Of a stretch of 38,895 nt of DNA, positions 17,066 through 26,115 are shown one piece after another (position 1 is the first letter of the stretch; every line of letters starts with the position of its first letter). The translations under genes were made by a program, and so were the position numbers. This DNA is from Polaribacter sp. (GTDB lineage: Bacteria; Bacteroidota; Bacteroidia; Flavobacteriales; Flavobacteriaceae). The stretch spans positions 1 to 38,895 of the forward strand of contig DYMN01000024.1 of NCBI GenBank assembly GCA_020740485.1, written 5' to 3'. The notes under the pieces are model-generated. The model did not search any database, had not been told where the DNA came from, and worked only from the letters and a program-made list of their open reading frames with translations.

Positions 17066-18367
17066 TTAAAAATCTTTTTCATCAAAATTTTCAAGTATTT
17101 CCTTGAGTTTTAAAATAAATTTTCCTCCTAATGCTCCGTTGATAATTCTGTGATCATAAGAATGGGCGACAATCATTTTATGGCGTATGGCTATCATATC
17201 TCCTTCAGTTGATTCGATAACCGCAGGCATTTTTCTAATGGCACCCAGTGCCAAAATAGCAACTTGCGGTTGATTGATAATGGGTGTTCCGGTTAAACTG
17301 CCAAAACTTCCCACATTAGTAACCGTATAGGTTCCGCCTTGAATGTCATCAGGATTAAGTTTATTATTTCTGGCATCATCAGCTAATTTGTTAACCATTT
17401 TAGCCATTCCAATTAAATTGAGCCTTTCAGCATTTTTGATAACAGGAACTATCAAATTTCCATCGGGTAGCGCTGTAGCCATACCTAAATTGATGTCTTT
17501 TTTCTTGATGATATTTTCTCCGTCAAAACTAATGTTTAGCATTGGGTATTCCAAGATACATTTGGCTACAGCCAATAAAAATATAGGAGTGTAGGTTAAA
17601 TTTTCACCAGTTTTGGATAGAAAAGATTCTTTGTTTTCCGTACGCCAATTTACTATATTGGTGACGTCTATTTCAATAAAACTCTGAACATGTGCCGAGG
17701 TTTGTTTTGACCTTGTCATATGGTCCGCAATGAGTTTACCCATTCTTGAAATGGGAACTATCTCATCGGTTAGTGTATTTTGACTTGTTTTTTCAACAAC
17801 GCCAGACGTTTCGTTTTTTATGACAGCACTTTGTTTTGTTCTATTGGGGAGGTAATCTAGAATATCATCTTTTGTTATTCTTCCTTGTAAACCCCTACCT
17901 TTGATTTGAGCTAACTCATCCTCTGATATGCCTTCTTTTTGAACAATACTTCTAACCAACGGTGATAGATAAAGTGTATCATTTGAAGTGTAATTCACTT
18001 CAGATTTTAAAAGCTCAATTTGACTTTCCAGGGAATCGGAAGCGGTATCTTCTTTAATTTCAGAAAACTGTGATTCCAATTTTGTTTTTTCTTCCAATTT
18101 AGTTGAAGCTGTCGCTTCTATAAATGAATCCGTTTCAATAATAGCTAAAAGTTGCCCTATTTTGGCAATTTCATTCTCGTTGACTATAATCTCTGTTAAA
18201 ACGCCATCTATTTCACAAGGGATTTCCGTATCTACTTTATCCGTAGCCACTTCAAGTAATCCTTCGTCTATTTTGACAGCATCACCTATTTTTTTTAACC
18301 AACTGGTTACAGTAGCTTCAAGAACGCTTTCTCCTAACTTTGGTAATTTAACTTCGTAACGTGCCAT
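17066..18367 (-). CDS. 2-oxoacid dehydrogenase E2 (dihydrolipoamide acyltransferase)
   Basis: E2 cores transfer acyl groups from lipoyl-lysine to CoA. This 433-aa protein has one lipoyl domain (lipoylated Lys44 in EVATDKVDTEIP), an acidic Ser/Glu-rich linker to about residue 125, and an E1/E3-binding domain (LSPLVRSIVQKEGISEDELAQIKGRG). The catalytic domain follows. Single-lipoyl architecture suggests the branched-chain or 2-oxoglutarate class. The catalytic motif reads HSYDHRIINGALGG: His406 is present, but the usual Asp of DHRxxDG is Asn410, confirmed in the codon (AAC). No E1 gene is adjacent. lpdA at 2873 may supply E3. Confidence 0.93.
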   Translation of the reverse strand: MARYEVKLPKLGESVLEATVTSWLKKIGDAVKIDEGLLEVATDKVDTEIPCEIDGVLTEIIVNENEIAKIGQLLAIIETDSFIEATASTKLEEKTKLESQFSEIKEDTASDSLESQIELLKSEVNYTSNDTLYLSPLVRSIVQKEGISEDELAQIKGRGLQGRITKDDILDYLPNRTKQSAVIKNETSGVVEKTSQNTLTDEIVPISRMGKLIADHMTRSKQTSAHVQSFIEIDVTNIVNWRTENKESFLSKTGENLTYTPIFLLAVAKCILEYPMLNISFDGENIIKKKDINLGMATALPDGNLIVPVIKNAERLNLIGMAKMVNKLADDARNNKLNPDDIQGGTYTVTNVGSFGSLTGTPIINQPQVAILALGAIRKMPAVIESTEGDMIAIRHKMIVAHSYDHRIINGALGGKFILKLKEILENFDEKDF

Positions 18368-18403
18368 TAATATTTAGTTAATATATAAGTTTTCAAATTT
18401 ATG

Positions 18404-18411
18404 CAAAAATA
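18404..18411 (-). promoter_or_regulatory. possible -7 box for the E2-fsa unit
   Basis: On the minus strand TATTTTTG (18411 to 18404) fits TAnnTTTG, 37 bp before the E2 start codon. A matching TTG upstream is not apparent. Confidence 0.35.
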
Positions 18412-18556
18412 GTTTAAAAAGTTAATTTGAAAATTAAATAATATTATAAATAGAGATTATTCAATATTTTTGAAGAATATTATTGTGTTTTTTTTATATT
18501 TTCCTTATATTAGCCCCCGCAAAGGGTTAAATTTAATTTTCTAAAATAGTATTAAA

Positions 18557-20080
18557 ATGAATATCCGAATTTTATTATTAGTTTCTCTCATGTTAAGTCT
18601 TTTTTCTTGTGAAATTTTCAAAAAAGAAAAAGGAGATGGTAAGATTGCTGTAACATTTTTGCAAGTAAATGATGTGTACGAAATTGCACCGTTGTCCGGC
18701 GGAAAAGAAGCCGGTATGGGGCGAGTTGAAACCGTACACAAAGAATTGCTCAAAGAAAACCCGAATACTTTTTTAGTACACGCCGGCGACTTTTTCAGTC
18801 CATCGCTTTTAGGAACTATGGAATTTGAAGGCGAAAAAGTAAAAGGTCGTCAGATGGTAGAAGTGATGAATGCCATGAATTTTGATTTAGTAACCTTTGG
18901 AAATCACGAATTTGATTTAAAAGAAAAAGAGTTTCAAAAGAGATTAAACGAATCTACCTTTTCTTGGACTATAGCTAATGTCAAGCATAAAATCGATAGT
19001 ATTACCGGTCCATTCTATACTGAAAAAAGCGGTGTCAAAATGATGATTCCTGATACATATATACTTAATGCAAAAGATGAAGATGGGACTTTGCTTAAAA
19101 TAGGTGTTTTTAGTGTTTGCGTATTAGACAACCAGCCGGAATATACCCAATTTTCAGATATTTATACATCAGCCCAGGCTGCTTACAATAAACTTAAACC
19201 TAACACTGATTTTGTCGTTGCTTTAACCCATTTATCCATTGAAGAAGATAAAAAATTAGCTCAATTGTTGCCGGATTTAAAAATAATAATGGGCGGACAT
19301 GAACACAATAATATGTTGGTTCCGGTAGGTAATCTCAATATAGCCAAAGCCGATGCCAATGCCAGAACCGTATATATTCACAAAATGGTTTATGATAAAA
19401 AAACTAAAAAATTAGAAATCAAATCTACCTTAAAAAAAATAGATGATAGTGTAAAATCCGATCCTGAAATAGATAAAATAGTAAGCAAATGGCAAGTAGT
19501 GCTCAATGATGCCGTGAAAAAAGTTGTTTCTGAACCCTATGAAGTAGTGTATGTAGCCAAAGAACCTTTAGAAGCAAGGGAAGTGCCCATCAGAAGTGAG
19601 CAAACTAATTTGGGTAATATCATAGCCAAAGCCATGATGCAAACTACTAAAGCGGATGCTGCATTCTTTAATGGTGGTTCAGTAAGAATTGACGACCAAT
19701 TGCACGGCAACATTACTCCTGTTGATATTTTCCGCACGCTACCTTATGGTGGAGCAGTGTTTACCATAAAAGTAAAAGGGGATTTTTTGAAGAAAATATT
19801 AGACTACGGCGCAGAAAAGAAAGGCAAAGGCGCTTACTTGCAAAGAGCCGGAATATTGTGGGACGAGCCTAATAAACAATGGATTATTGGCACTAAACCT
19901 TTAGATTTAAATAAAAAATACGAAGTGGCTATCACTGACTTTTTAATGACCGGTTACGATATTCCTTTCTTAAATTATGATAATAAAAACGTTTTAAAAG
20001 TGAAAGAACCCAAACCGGACAGTGATGCATTTGATATACGAAAAAGTGTAATTGTTTATTTAAAATCCTTACATTCATAA
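18557..20080 (+). CDS. 5'-nucleotidase / UshA-type metallophosphatase lipoprotein
   Basis: A 507-aa surface or periplasmic phosphoesterase of the UshA family, which removes phosphate from nucleotides. It starts with a lipoprotein signal (MNIRILLLVSLMLSLFSC, Cys18 lipidated). The metallophosphatase core shows VNDVYEI, HAGDFFSPS, FGNHEFDL, LTHLS and GGHEHNN. The C-terminal substrate-binding domain has TNLGNIIAKAM, FFNGGSVR and TPVDIFRTLPYGG. In UshA the first motif is usually ND(I/L)HG; here it is NDVYE, so the metal site may differ in detail. The gene is divergent from the E2 gene and monocistronic. Confidence 0.92.
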   Translation: MNIRILLLVSLMLSLFSCEIFKKEKGDGKIAVTFLQVNDVYEIAPLSGGKEAGMGRVETVHKELLKENPNTFLVHAGDFFSPSLLGTMEFEGEKVKGRQMVEVMNAMNFDLVTFGNHEFDLKEKEFQKRLNESTFSWTIANVKHKIDSITGPFYTEKSGVKMMIPDTYILNAKDEDGTLLKIGVFSVCVLDNQPEYTQFSDIYTSAQAAYNKLKPNTDFVVALTHLSIEEDKKLAQLLPDLKIIMGGHEHNNMLVPVGNLNIAKADANARTVYIHKMVYDKKTKKLEIKSTLKKIDDSVKSDPEIDKIVSKWQVVLNDAVKKVVSEPYEVVYVAKEPLEAREVPIRSEQTNLGNIIAKAMMQTTKADAAFFNGGSVRIDDQLHGNITPVDIFRTLPYGGAVFTIKVKGDFLKKILDYGAEKKGKGAYLQRAGILWDEPNKQWIIGTKPLDLNKKYEVAITDFLMTGYDIPFLNYDNKNVLKVKEPKPDSDAFDIRKSVIVYLKSLHS

Positions 20081-20300
20081 CTAAGTTGTAAAAGCTCAAT
20101 CATAAAACGTTGTTTGCAAACACGATATACAGTATTTTGAGGATTGGAAAATAATCACCTGTTTTATTGATATCAAACAAAATAAATAGGGGTTTAGTAA
20201 GTTTTTGTGGAATTTTTTTGCTTTTATAAACTAAATTTAAACACCGCGTTCTTTAGATTAAAAAAGTTAATTTGTACTGCGTCAATAATAGATTAATGCC

Positions 20301-20341
20301 CAATTAACTCAGTCCCCAACTTATTGGGGACTCAATTAACT
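20301..20341. repeat. hairpin element flanked by 9-bp direct repeats
   Basis: A perfect 9-bp inverted repeat AGTCCCCAA/TTGGGGACT (20311-20332, 4-nt loop) is bounded by direct copies of CAATTAACT at 20301-20309 and 20333-20341. It looks like a tiny inserted palindrome with a target duplication. It lacks a following T-run, so it is not a standard terminator. Confidence 0.6.
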
Positions 20342-20423
20342 TAATCCACTATCCACTGATAAGGTAAAAAAGATATTAATCGTCTACAAAAATTTTGCTT
20401 TAAACAAAAATATAAATGACTTC

Positions 20424-20467
20424 AATATGAAAAAGGCAAAAAGAGCAAACCTTTCATATTTTTTTAA
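20424..20467 (+). terminator. terminator-like hairpin between convergent genes
   Basis: Arms AATATGAAAAAGG (20424-20436) and CCTTTCATATT (20450-20460) pair apart from a 2-nt bulge, and a T-run follows (20459-20465). It reads in the plus direction, 340 bp after the nucleotidase stop and just before the OmpA gene's 3' end. Confidence 0.5.
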
Positions 20468-20471
20468 TGTG

Positions 20472-22070
20472 TTATTTTGCCAAAATTAAAAACTCAGTTC
20501 TACGATTTTGTATATGTTCTTGTTCAGTACAATCAACACCGTTAACACACTGATTAACAGGCATAGACTCCCCATAACCTTTTCCATAAATTCTTCTGTA
20601 ATCTATTCCTTTCCTCACGATATAGCTCACTACTTCTTGCGCTCTATGTTCTGTTAATTCTTGATTCCAAGCATCAGGACCACGAGAATCAGTATGCGCT
20701 AAAAATTCAATGATAACCGTTGGATGCTCCTTCATAAATTTAACTACTTTATCTAATTCTTCGGCTGAATCGTTTTCGATGTCATATTTATTCAATAAAA
20801 ATTCGATATTTTTAACATCAATAGTCAATTGAGAATCAGGTATATCTGAAATCGTTGGTTGTTCTACAACTTCTTCTACAGCAACCAAATCTTTTGTTAA
20901 TCTCATTCTTACTTCGTGTGATTCTTTTCCTTCAACATAAATCACTTGAGCATAATCCTTGCTGTAATTCTTTTTTGAAGCCTCTAACTTGTAATTTTTT
21001 CCACATTTGTTGAGTTTAATTTTATATTTTCCTTCTTCATTTGCTTCAAACCTATTGAGCCATTTTCCTTCTTCATCAAATACATTTATTTCCGCTTCAT
21101 CTATACCTATGTCACTGATGGCATCGAGAATTTCAATATCCACCATTTGCGAACAACTCTTTATAGCTGTTTCTTGAACAAACGAATAAATATCATCCGC
21201 CCCTTTTCCTTGCGGTCGGTTAGAAGTAAAAAAACCTCTACGCATATCTCCGTTAATTACAAAACTAAAATCATCTGCTTTACTATTTACAGGTTCACCT
21301 AAATTTATAGGTTCAATAAACATATTCCCTACGGGAACCATATAAACATCCAAACCACCCAATCCGTTTTTTCTATTGGATGAAAAATACAGTAATGTGC
21401 CATTAATATCAGGAAAATTTTCTTTCGCAGAAGTATTGATATATCCACCCATATTTTGAGGAGTACCATAACCAGAATCACTGATTTCTACATAATATAA
21501 ATCCGTATCTCCAAAACCTCCAGGCATATTTGAAGCAAAAAACAATTTTGTTCCATCGTCACTTATGGTTGGATGTGCGCAACCGTATTTATCACTGTTA
21601 AATGGTAGCTCTATTAAATTAGCCCATTCACCGTTTTTTTCAACATTTGCTCTGTAGATTTTTAACTGAGCATCTTTATTCCCTTTACGTTTTATATCAT
21701 TCGATGTAAAGTAAACATATTGTAAGTTAGGAGTAAATGTTACATTAGATTGATTAAAGTCTGTATCAAAAGCAAAATTTACCTTTTTTGGATAAGCTAA
21801 TTCATTATCTTCTGAGATAAAAGCCGAAAATATCTCTAGAAGGACTTTATTTTTATCATTAATATTCTGGACTTTATCTGTTACTGCTGCTTTTGAGTTT
21901 TTACTACTTGCAAAGATCACACGCCCTTTTCCCCAATATGATGTACTCATATCCGTGTAGGGTGTGTTTACAATTAAATTCTTTATCGAATATTGTGCAG
22001 CTTCAAGTTGCGCAAAAGCATTGATAGAAATGAAAAATAGGGACAAATAAGTAAAAAAAGATTTTATCAT
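20472..22070 (-). CDS. PD40-repeat / CarboxypepD_reg / OmpA-family envelope protein
   Basis: A 532-aa exported protein (signal MIKSFFTYLSLFFISINAFAQ). PD40-type beta-propeller repeats follow, recognisable by DDGTKLFFASNMPGG, LLYFSSNRKNGLGGLDVYMV and GFFTSNRPQGKGADDIYSF. Next is a CarboxypepD_reg-like domain (about residues 320-400) and a C-terminal OmpA peptidoglycan-binding domain (FLAHTDSRGPDAWNQELTEHRAQ, IQNRRTEF). The layout recalls PorE/SprE-like envelope proteins but lacks their TPRs, and no PorP/SprF partner is adjacent. The frame extends to 22142, but those residues precede the signal peptide and overlap a promoter, so 22070 is the start. It is expressed from its own promoter downstream of ansA. 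Confidence 0.9.
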   Translation of the reverse strand: MIKSFFTYLSLFFISINAFAQLEAAQYSIKNLIVNTPYTDMSTSYWGKGRVIFASSKNSKAAVTDKVQNINDKNKVLLEIFSAFISEDNELAYPKKVNFAFDTDFNQSNVTFTPNLQYVYFTSNDIKRKGNKDAQLKIYRANVEKNGEWANLIELPFNSDKYGCAHPTISDDGTKLFFASNMPGGFGDTDLYYVEISDSGYGTPQNMGGYINTSAKENFPDINGTLLYFSSNRKNGLGGLDVYMVPVGNMFIEPINLGEPVNSKADDFSFVINGDMRRGFFTSNRPQGKGADDIYSFVQETAIKSCSQMVDIEILDAISDIGIDEAEINVFDEEGKWLNRFEANEEGKYKIKLNKCGKNYKLEASKKNYSKDYAQVIYVEGKESHEVRMRLTKDLVAVEEVVEQPTISDIPDSQLTIDVKNIEFLLNKYDIENDSAEELDKVVKFMKEHPTVIIEFLAHTDSRGPDAWNQELTEHRAQEVVSYIVRKGIDYRRIYGKGYGESMPVNQCVNGVDCTEQEHIQNRRTEFLILAK

Positions 22071-22089
22071 TTTAAATACATTTAAGATG

Positions 22090-22120
22090 CAAAAGTATAA
22101 ATTTTTAAAAAACCATTCAA
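22090..22120 (-). promoter_or_regulatory. promoter of the PD40-OmpA gene
   Basis: On the minus strand TTG (22120-22118), a 20-bp spacer and TACTTTTG (22097-22090) form a very good Bacteroidota promoter, 20 bp before the start codon. It shows that the longer frame beginning at 22142 is not the real start. Confidence 0.65.
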
Positions 22121-22145
22121 CTTTAAACAAATTCCATACCAAAAA

Positions 22146-23180
22146 TTAATATTCTGAAATTTCACCACGTAATGATTTTTCAAAATACTCCTTTATTTTT
22201 CCTTTTGCTTCATCTACACTGAGTAAATACATCAATTTAGTAACCGCTGATTCGGTAGTTATGTCTTTTCCATCAATTAAACCAATGTTAAGTAGTTCTA
22301 CACTGGTTTCGTATTTACCCAGCACCACACTTCCTGCAACACATTGGGTGATGTCAATAACCGGAATTCCTTTTTCCAAAGTTGATTGTAGTAAATTCAA
22401 AAACCAAGCATCGGTTGGTGCATTGCCGGAACCGTAGGTTTCTAAAATTACTCCTTGCAAGTCGGGGGTTTGAAGCTGATGTCGCAAAACTATTTCAGTA
22501 ATACCGGGAAATAATTTAATCAATATAATATTGAAGTTGTAAATCGATCTGAAAATAAGATTTTGAGATTTGCTTGGCACTAAAATAGAGTTGTCATAAA
22601 ATTTTAATTCCACTCCACTTTCAGCTAAAATGGGAAAATTGGGTGAATCGAATGCTCTGAATTGAGCTGCACTGATTTTAGTAGTTCGGTTAGCTCTATA
22701 TAATTTATATTCAAAATAGATGCAAACTTCTGCAATTCTGGGTTTACCATCTTTTTGTACCGCTGCTATTTCTATGGCAGTGATCATATTTTCTTTTGCG
22801 TCTGTGCGCAAATCGCCAATAGGCAACTGAGAACCTGTAAAAATGACAGGTTTATCTAAGTTCTCAATCATAAAACTAATAGCAGATGCTGTATAGGACA
22901 TGGTATCAGAACCGTGTAATACTACAAAACCATCGGCTTTAGAATAATTATCTTGAATGATTTTAGCTATTTTTTCCCAATGACGCGGATTGACATTACT
23001 TGAATCTAAGGGCTCTTTAAATGAAATAGTTTCTAAGCTGCAATCTAAATGATTTAATTCCGGAATACTATTATAAATATGTTTAAAATCAAAAGATTTA
23101 AGTGCATTGGTTTTATAATCTTTCATCATTCCAATGGTTCCGCCTGTGTAAATGATGAGAATATGTGGAATTTTTGACAT
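22146..23180 (-). CDS. ansA: type I L-asparaginase
   Basis: A cytoplasmic-type asparaginase (344 aa, no signal peptide) that hydrolyses asparagine to aspartate and ammonia. The nucleophile motif YTGGTIGMM places the first catalytic Thr at 15. The second motif is VLHGSDTMSYTASA: the residue that is Thr in GTDTM of well-studied enzymes is Ser91 here, which keeps a hydroxyl. FTGSQLPIGDLRTDAKEN, carrying the active-site Lys region, and LETYGSGNAP follow. It is divergent from the metallopeptidase gene. The PD40-OmpA gene 75 bp downstream has its own promoter. Confidence 0.94.
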   Translation of the reverse strand: MSKIPHILIIYTGGTIGMMKDYKTNALKSFDFKHIYNSIPELNHLDCSLETISFKEPLDSSNVNPRHWEKIAKIIQDNYSKADGFVVLHGSDTMSYTASAISFMIENLDKPVIFTGSQLPIGDLRTDAKENMITAIEIAAVQKDGKPRIAEVCIYFEYKLYRANRTTKISAAQFRAFDSPNFPILAESGVELKFYDNSILVPSKSQNLIFRSIYNFNIILIKLFPGITEIVLRHQLQTPDLQGVILETYGSGNAPTDAWFLNLLQSTLEKGIPVIDITQCVAGSVVLGKYETSVELLNIGLIDGKDITTESAVTKLMYLLSVDEAKGKIKEYFEKSLRGEISEY

Positions 23181-23386
23181 TTTGTCTTATAATATTTAAA
23201 TTGCAAACTATTGTTTTTGTGCTAATTAGTGTTATTAACACTTAAAACACAAAAATTGGAACAAAATATGCTGTAAAAATACAGATTTGATTTTGGAATT
23301 CTTTGATTTTTTACAACAAAGTAGTTTCAAATTTGTCGGATTAAAGATTTTTATTTAATTTTAACCCATAATCTAAACTCAAAAAA

Positions 23387-24076
23387 ATGAATATTATGTT
23401 TGGCGGCTATGTATTAGCCGGTTTAATTGCGTTAGTAGGATATATTGTTCAACATCGCTTAAAGAGTAAATTTGAACATTATTCTCATCTACAACTTCAA
23501 AACGGAATGTCCGGAAAGGAGATTGCCGAAAAGATGTTGCACGACAATGGAATTTATGATGTCAAAGTAATTTCTGTAGCCGGAAGATTGACCGATCACT
23601 ATAATCCGGCGGACAAAACGGTTAATTTAAGTGAGGCTGTTTACAACGAGCGCAATGCCGCTGCTGCAGCCGTTGCCGCCCACGAGGTTGGACACGCCGT
23701 ACAACACTTCAAAGCCTATTCTTGGTTGCAATTTCGTTCTAAAATGGTTCCAACGGTTCAAATCTCAAGTACTGTTGCCCAGTTTGCCATCATTGGCGGA
23801 ATTTTGTTAGTAAATACTTTTCCGCAACTCTTATTGTTCGGCATTTTGTTCTTTGCAGTAACCGTTGTTTTTACCTTTGTTACCTTACCGGTAGAATACG
23901 ACGCCAGCAATAGAGCCTTAGCTTGGCTGAAAGATAAAAATATGGTTACCCCGCAAGAATATGACGGAGCCGCTGATTCCTTAAAATGGGCCGCTCTAAC
24001 TTATGTGGTCGCAGCCATCGGAGCTTTAGCCACTCTTGTACAGTACCTTATGATATATTTAAGCAGAAGAGAATAA
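23387..24076 (+). CDS. YugP-type zinc metallopeptidase, membrane-bound
   Basis: A 229-aa membrane protein of the neutral zinc metallopeptidase family PF04298. An N-terminal membrane segment (FGGYVLAGLIALVGYIV) is followed by a soluble part with the zinc motif HEVGH at residues 99-103. Then come two adjacent hydrophobic segments (about residues 125-170) and a C-terminal one (YVVAAIGALATLVQYLMIYL). The downstream PVEYDASNRALAWL probably supplies the third metal ligand (Glu). The substrate is unknown; a membrane quality-control role is inferred from similar families. A strong terminator follows. Confidence 0.9.
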   Translation: MNIMFGGYVLAGLIALVGYIVQHRLKSKFEHYSHLQLQNGMSGKEIAEKMLHDNGIYDVKVISVAGRLTDHYNPADKTVNLSEAVYNERNAAAAAVAAHEVGHAVQHFKAYSWLQFRSKMVPTVQISSTVAQFAIIGGILLVNTFPQLLLFGILFFAVTVVFTFVTLPVEYDASNRALAWLKDKNMVTPQEYDGAADSLKWAALTYVVAAIGALATLVQYLMIYLSRRE

Positions 24077-24084
24077 TTTTCAAT

Positions 24085-24116
24085 AAGCCAATCCAATCTG
24101 ATTGGCTTTTTTTTAT
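24085..24116 (+). terminator. terminator abutting the porin start codon
   Basis: The 9-bp stem AAGCCAATC/GATTGGCTT (24085-24093 with 24100-24108) has a 6-nt loop and is followed by TTTTTT to 24114. The porin ATG is at 24118, so the terminator fills the entire leader proximal to that gene. Confidence 0.85.
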
Positions 24117-24117
24117 T

Positions 24118-25245
24118 ATGAATACTAAAATCATTTTGACTCTATTTCTTTTGAGTACAGCAATGCTTCAAGCTCAAGACAATGGGAAAGAAAATGACCT
24201 TAAAGGAATTGATATTAGCAATATTATTCAGATGTCAGGTAATTGGTTTGTTTCCTACAGAAATGGAATTGAGCAAATTCACGCCGACCAAAACAATCCG
24301 GCTGAGAATATCATCAAAAATGAGTTTTTACTCAAACGCAGTTATTTTACTTTGAAAAAAAATCTAAATGATGTATTTTCCGTTCGTTATACTATGGATT
24401 TGACTTTAGATACCGAAGGCGAAGATGCCGGAAATGTAGAAACCCGTTTAAAATATCTTTACTTAAAAGCCAAACCGAATTTGAAAACAGATTGGTTAAC
24501 TGGTACTTTTATTGAAGTGGGAATGGTGCATACACCTTGGTTGGATTTTGAGCAAAACATCAATACCTACAGAGTGCAGGACAATATGGCAATAGAGCGA
24601 AATAAACTCATAAACTCTGCTGATTTTGGATTTACAATAGGAGGAAATATCGGTCCAAAAATGGATGCAACTTTTTTAAAAGACGTAAACGATGCTATGG
24701 AAGGAAAATATTTTAGTTATATGGTGGGTTTATACAACGGTGCAGGATATTCGGGCAAAGAAAAAAACAATAACAAAGTGATACAAGGGCGTTTTTCGAT
24801 TAGACCCTTTCCTGAAAAATTGCCCGAAATCACAGTTAGTACCTTTGGATTATTGGGAAAAGGAAATCATATTGAAAGCCCTGATTTTAGACAAATATTA
24901 GGTTATTTGGCTTACACGGGAAAACAATTGACTGTGGCTACTCAATGCCATACCGGAATTGGTGACTTTAGAGCCATCTATCTCGATTTTAACAATAAAG
25001 CATTGAAAAACAATGGATACAGCTTGTTTTCAGAATATAAATTTAAAAAAACCAATTGGGCACTTTGGGGAAGATTAGACCAATTTAATGTAGCAGGAGC
25101 TGATGAGAATGACACAAAACGCTATATTGGTGGTTTGACCTACAGAATCAATAATTTTTTAAGGTTTGTAGCTAATATTGAAAAGAATGAAAATCTGTTA
25201 AAAGAAAATAATATTTATGAAATCAATTTGGAAATCAGTTTTTAA
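24118..25245 (+). CDS. outer-membrane porin-like beta-barrel protein
   Basis: A 375-aa exported protein (signal MNTKIILTLFLLSTAMLQAQ). Alternating aromatic and charged strands suggest a beta-barrel: WFVSYRNGIEQ, RRSYFTLKKNL-like early strands, YSLFSEYKFKKTNWALWGRLDQF and a final IYEINLEISF ending in Phe, a common C-terminal barrel signal. It resembles the phosphate-selective porin O/P-like group in Bacteroidota; substrate is unknown. The open frame begins at 23986 inside the metallopeptidase gene, but only ATG 24118 precedes a signal peptide. The terminator just upstream makes its expression unusual. Its 3' end overlaps the convergent mscS gene by 4 bp. Confidence 0.8.
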   Translation: MNTKIILTLFLLSTAMLQAQDNGKENDLKGIDISNIIQMSGNWFVSYRNGIEQIHADQNNPAENIIKNEFLLKRSYFTLKKNLNDVFSVRYTMDLTLDTEGEDAGNVETRLKYLYLKAKPNLKTDWLTGTFIEVGMVHTPWLDFEQNINTYRVQDNMAIERNKLINSADFGFTIGGNIGPKMDATFLKDVNDAMEGKYFSYMVGLYNGAGYSGKEKNNNKVIQGRFSIRPFPEKLPEITVSTFGLLGKGNHIESPDFRQILGYLAYTGKQLTVATQCHTGIGDFRAIYLDFNNKALKNNGYSLFSEYKFKKTNWALWGRLDQFNVAGADENDTKRYIGGLTYRINNFLRFVANIEKNENLLKENNIYEINLEISF

Positions 25246-26099
25246 ACTTCTTTTGGAGCCGTTTTTTTTGAGATATAATTAAAAACTTCTCTAATCGTTT
25301 TTTTACGGATTTGCTTTTGCATATCGCTATCTAACTTTTGAAGTCTGTATAAAAACTTAAAGTCTATATAATCTTTTTTGATGTCCAAAACTTTAAGATT
25401 ATAGGATTGTGATTCAATATATTGTTCGAAACCATTTAGTGTTTTAACCAAATCTTTTTCTAAGGTTTCAATATTTCCAATTCGGTTAATATCCAATTGA
25501 AAATCGATACTCGTCAATCTCAAATCGCGTTTAGTATAATTGATTATTTCGTTATTGTAAATTTTAGAATTGGGAATAATCACAATGTCATCGTCTTCAT
25601 TTTGAAATTTGATGCGTTGTAATCCAATTTCTACAATTTTACCTTTAATGTTGTTAATTTTCACATGATCTCCCATGTCAAAATCTTCAGAAAAACTAAA
25701 ATACAATCCCACCAAAAAATCAAAAACAAAATCCTTGGCAATGATGGCAATAGCTGCCGCTACGATACTCAACGAAGCAACAATCTCTTTAATTTCAATA
25801 CCAAAAGCCCCAAAAACACTAAAAATAGCTGCAAATGCAATCAATACTTTGGTGATATTGTTTATTCCATAATGAATATTGTCTTTTTCGCCTTTCTTAA
25901 GTCCAAATTTTCTGGTGAAATAATAGCGTACAAACCGAGAAACCAAATTGACAATCATCCAGAAAAGAACAAAATTGAGAATCGCCTTGAAAAATATGTG
26001 TTTAGATTCCCACACCAACCATTCCGGCTTATGGAGTCTAACTAATAAATAAATAGTTAAAACTGCTAATTGTAATATAAAATTAAAAATTGACCTCAT
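25242..26099 (-). CDS. MscS-family mechanosensitive channel
   Basis: A 285-aa small-conductance mechanosensitive channel protein that releases solutes under hypo-osmotic stress. Two hydrophobic segments lie in the first 70 residues. The pore-lining helix (ASLSIVAAAIAIIAKDFVFDFLVGLYFSF) is rich in Ala and Gly. Then comes the beta domain (FDMGDHVKINNIKGKIVEIGLQRIKFQNEDDDIVIIPNSKIYN) typical of MscS, and a C-terminal alpha/beta region. It begins 16 bp after nhaA on the same strand, so the two are probably an osmotic/ion-stress operon. Confidence 0.92.
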   Translation of the reverse strand: MRSIFNFILQLAVLTIYLLVRLHKPEWLVWESKHIFFKAILNFVLFWMIVNLVSRFVRYYFTRKFGLKKGEKDNIHYGINNITKVLIAFAAIFSVFGAFGIEIKEIVASLSIVAAAIAIIAKDFVFDFLVGLYFSFSEDFDMGDHVKINNIKGKIVEIGLQRIKFQNEDDDIVIIPNSKIYNNEIINYTKRDLRLTSIDFQLDINRIGNIETLEKDLVKTLNGFEQYIESQSYNLKVLDIKKDYIDFKFLYRLQKLDSDMQKQIRKKTIREVFNYISKKTAPKEV

Positions 26100-26115
26100 T
26101 GTACTTCAAAAGTTT

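Larger units (their letters stand above)
20081..20471. other. intergenic region between convergent genes
   Basis: About 390 bases without a plausible gene. It holds a hairpin flanked by short direct repeats (20301-20341) and a terminator-like hairpin (20424-20467). No RNA gene is recognised. Confidence 0.6.

Noticed and set aside
22071..22142. Upstream extension of the PD40-OmpA gene
   Set aside because: It would place residues before the signal peptide and overlaps a very good promoter at 22090-22120.
23986..24117. Long N-terminal extension of the porin overlapping the metallopeptidase gene
   Set aside because: It is out-of-frame metallopeptidase and terminator sequence; the signal peptide begins at 24118.
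25665..26045. 126-codon plus-strand frame inside mscS
   Set aside because: Antisense to a clear MscS channel; composition is what the reverse strand of a membrane protein gives.
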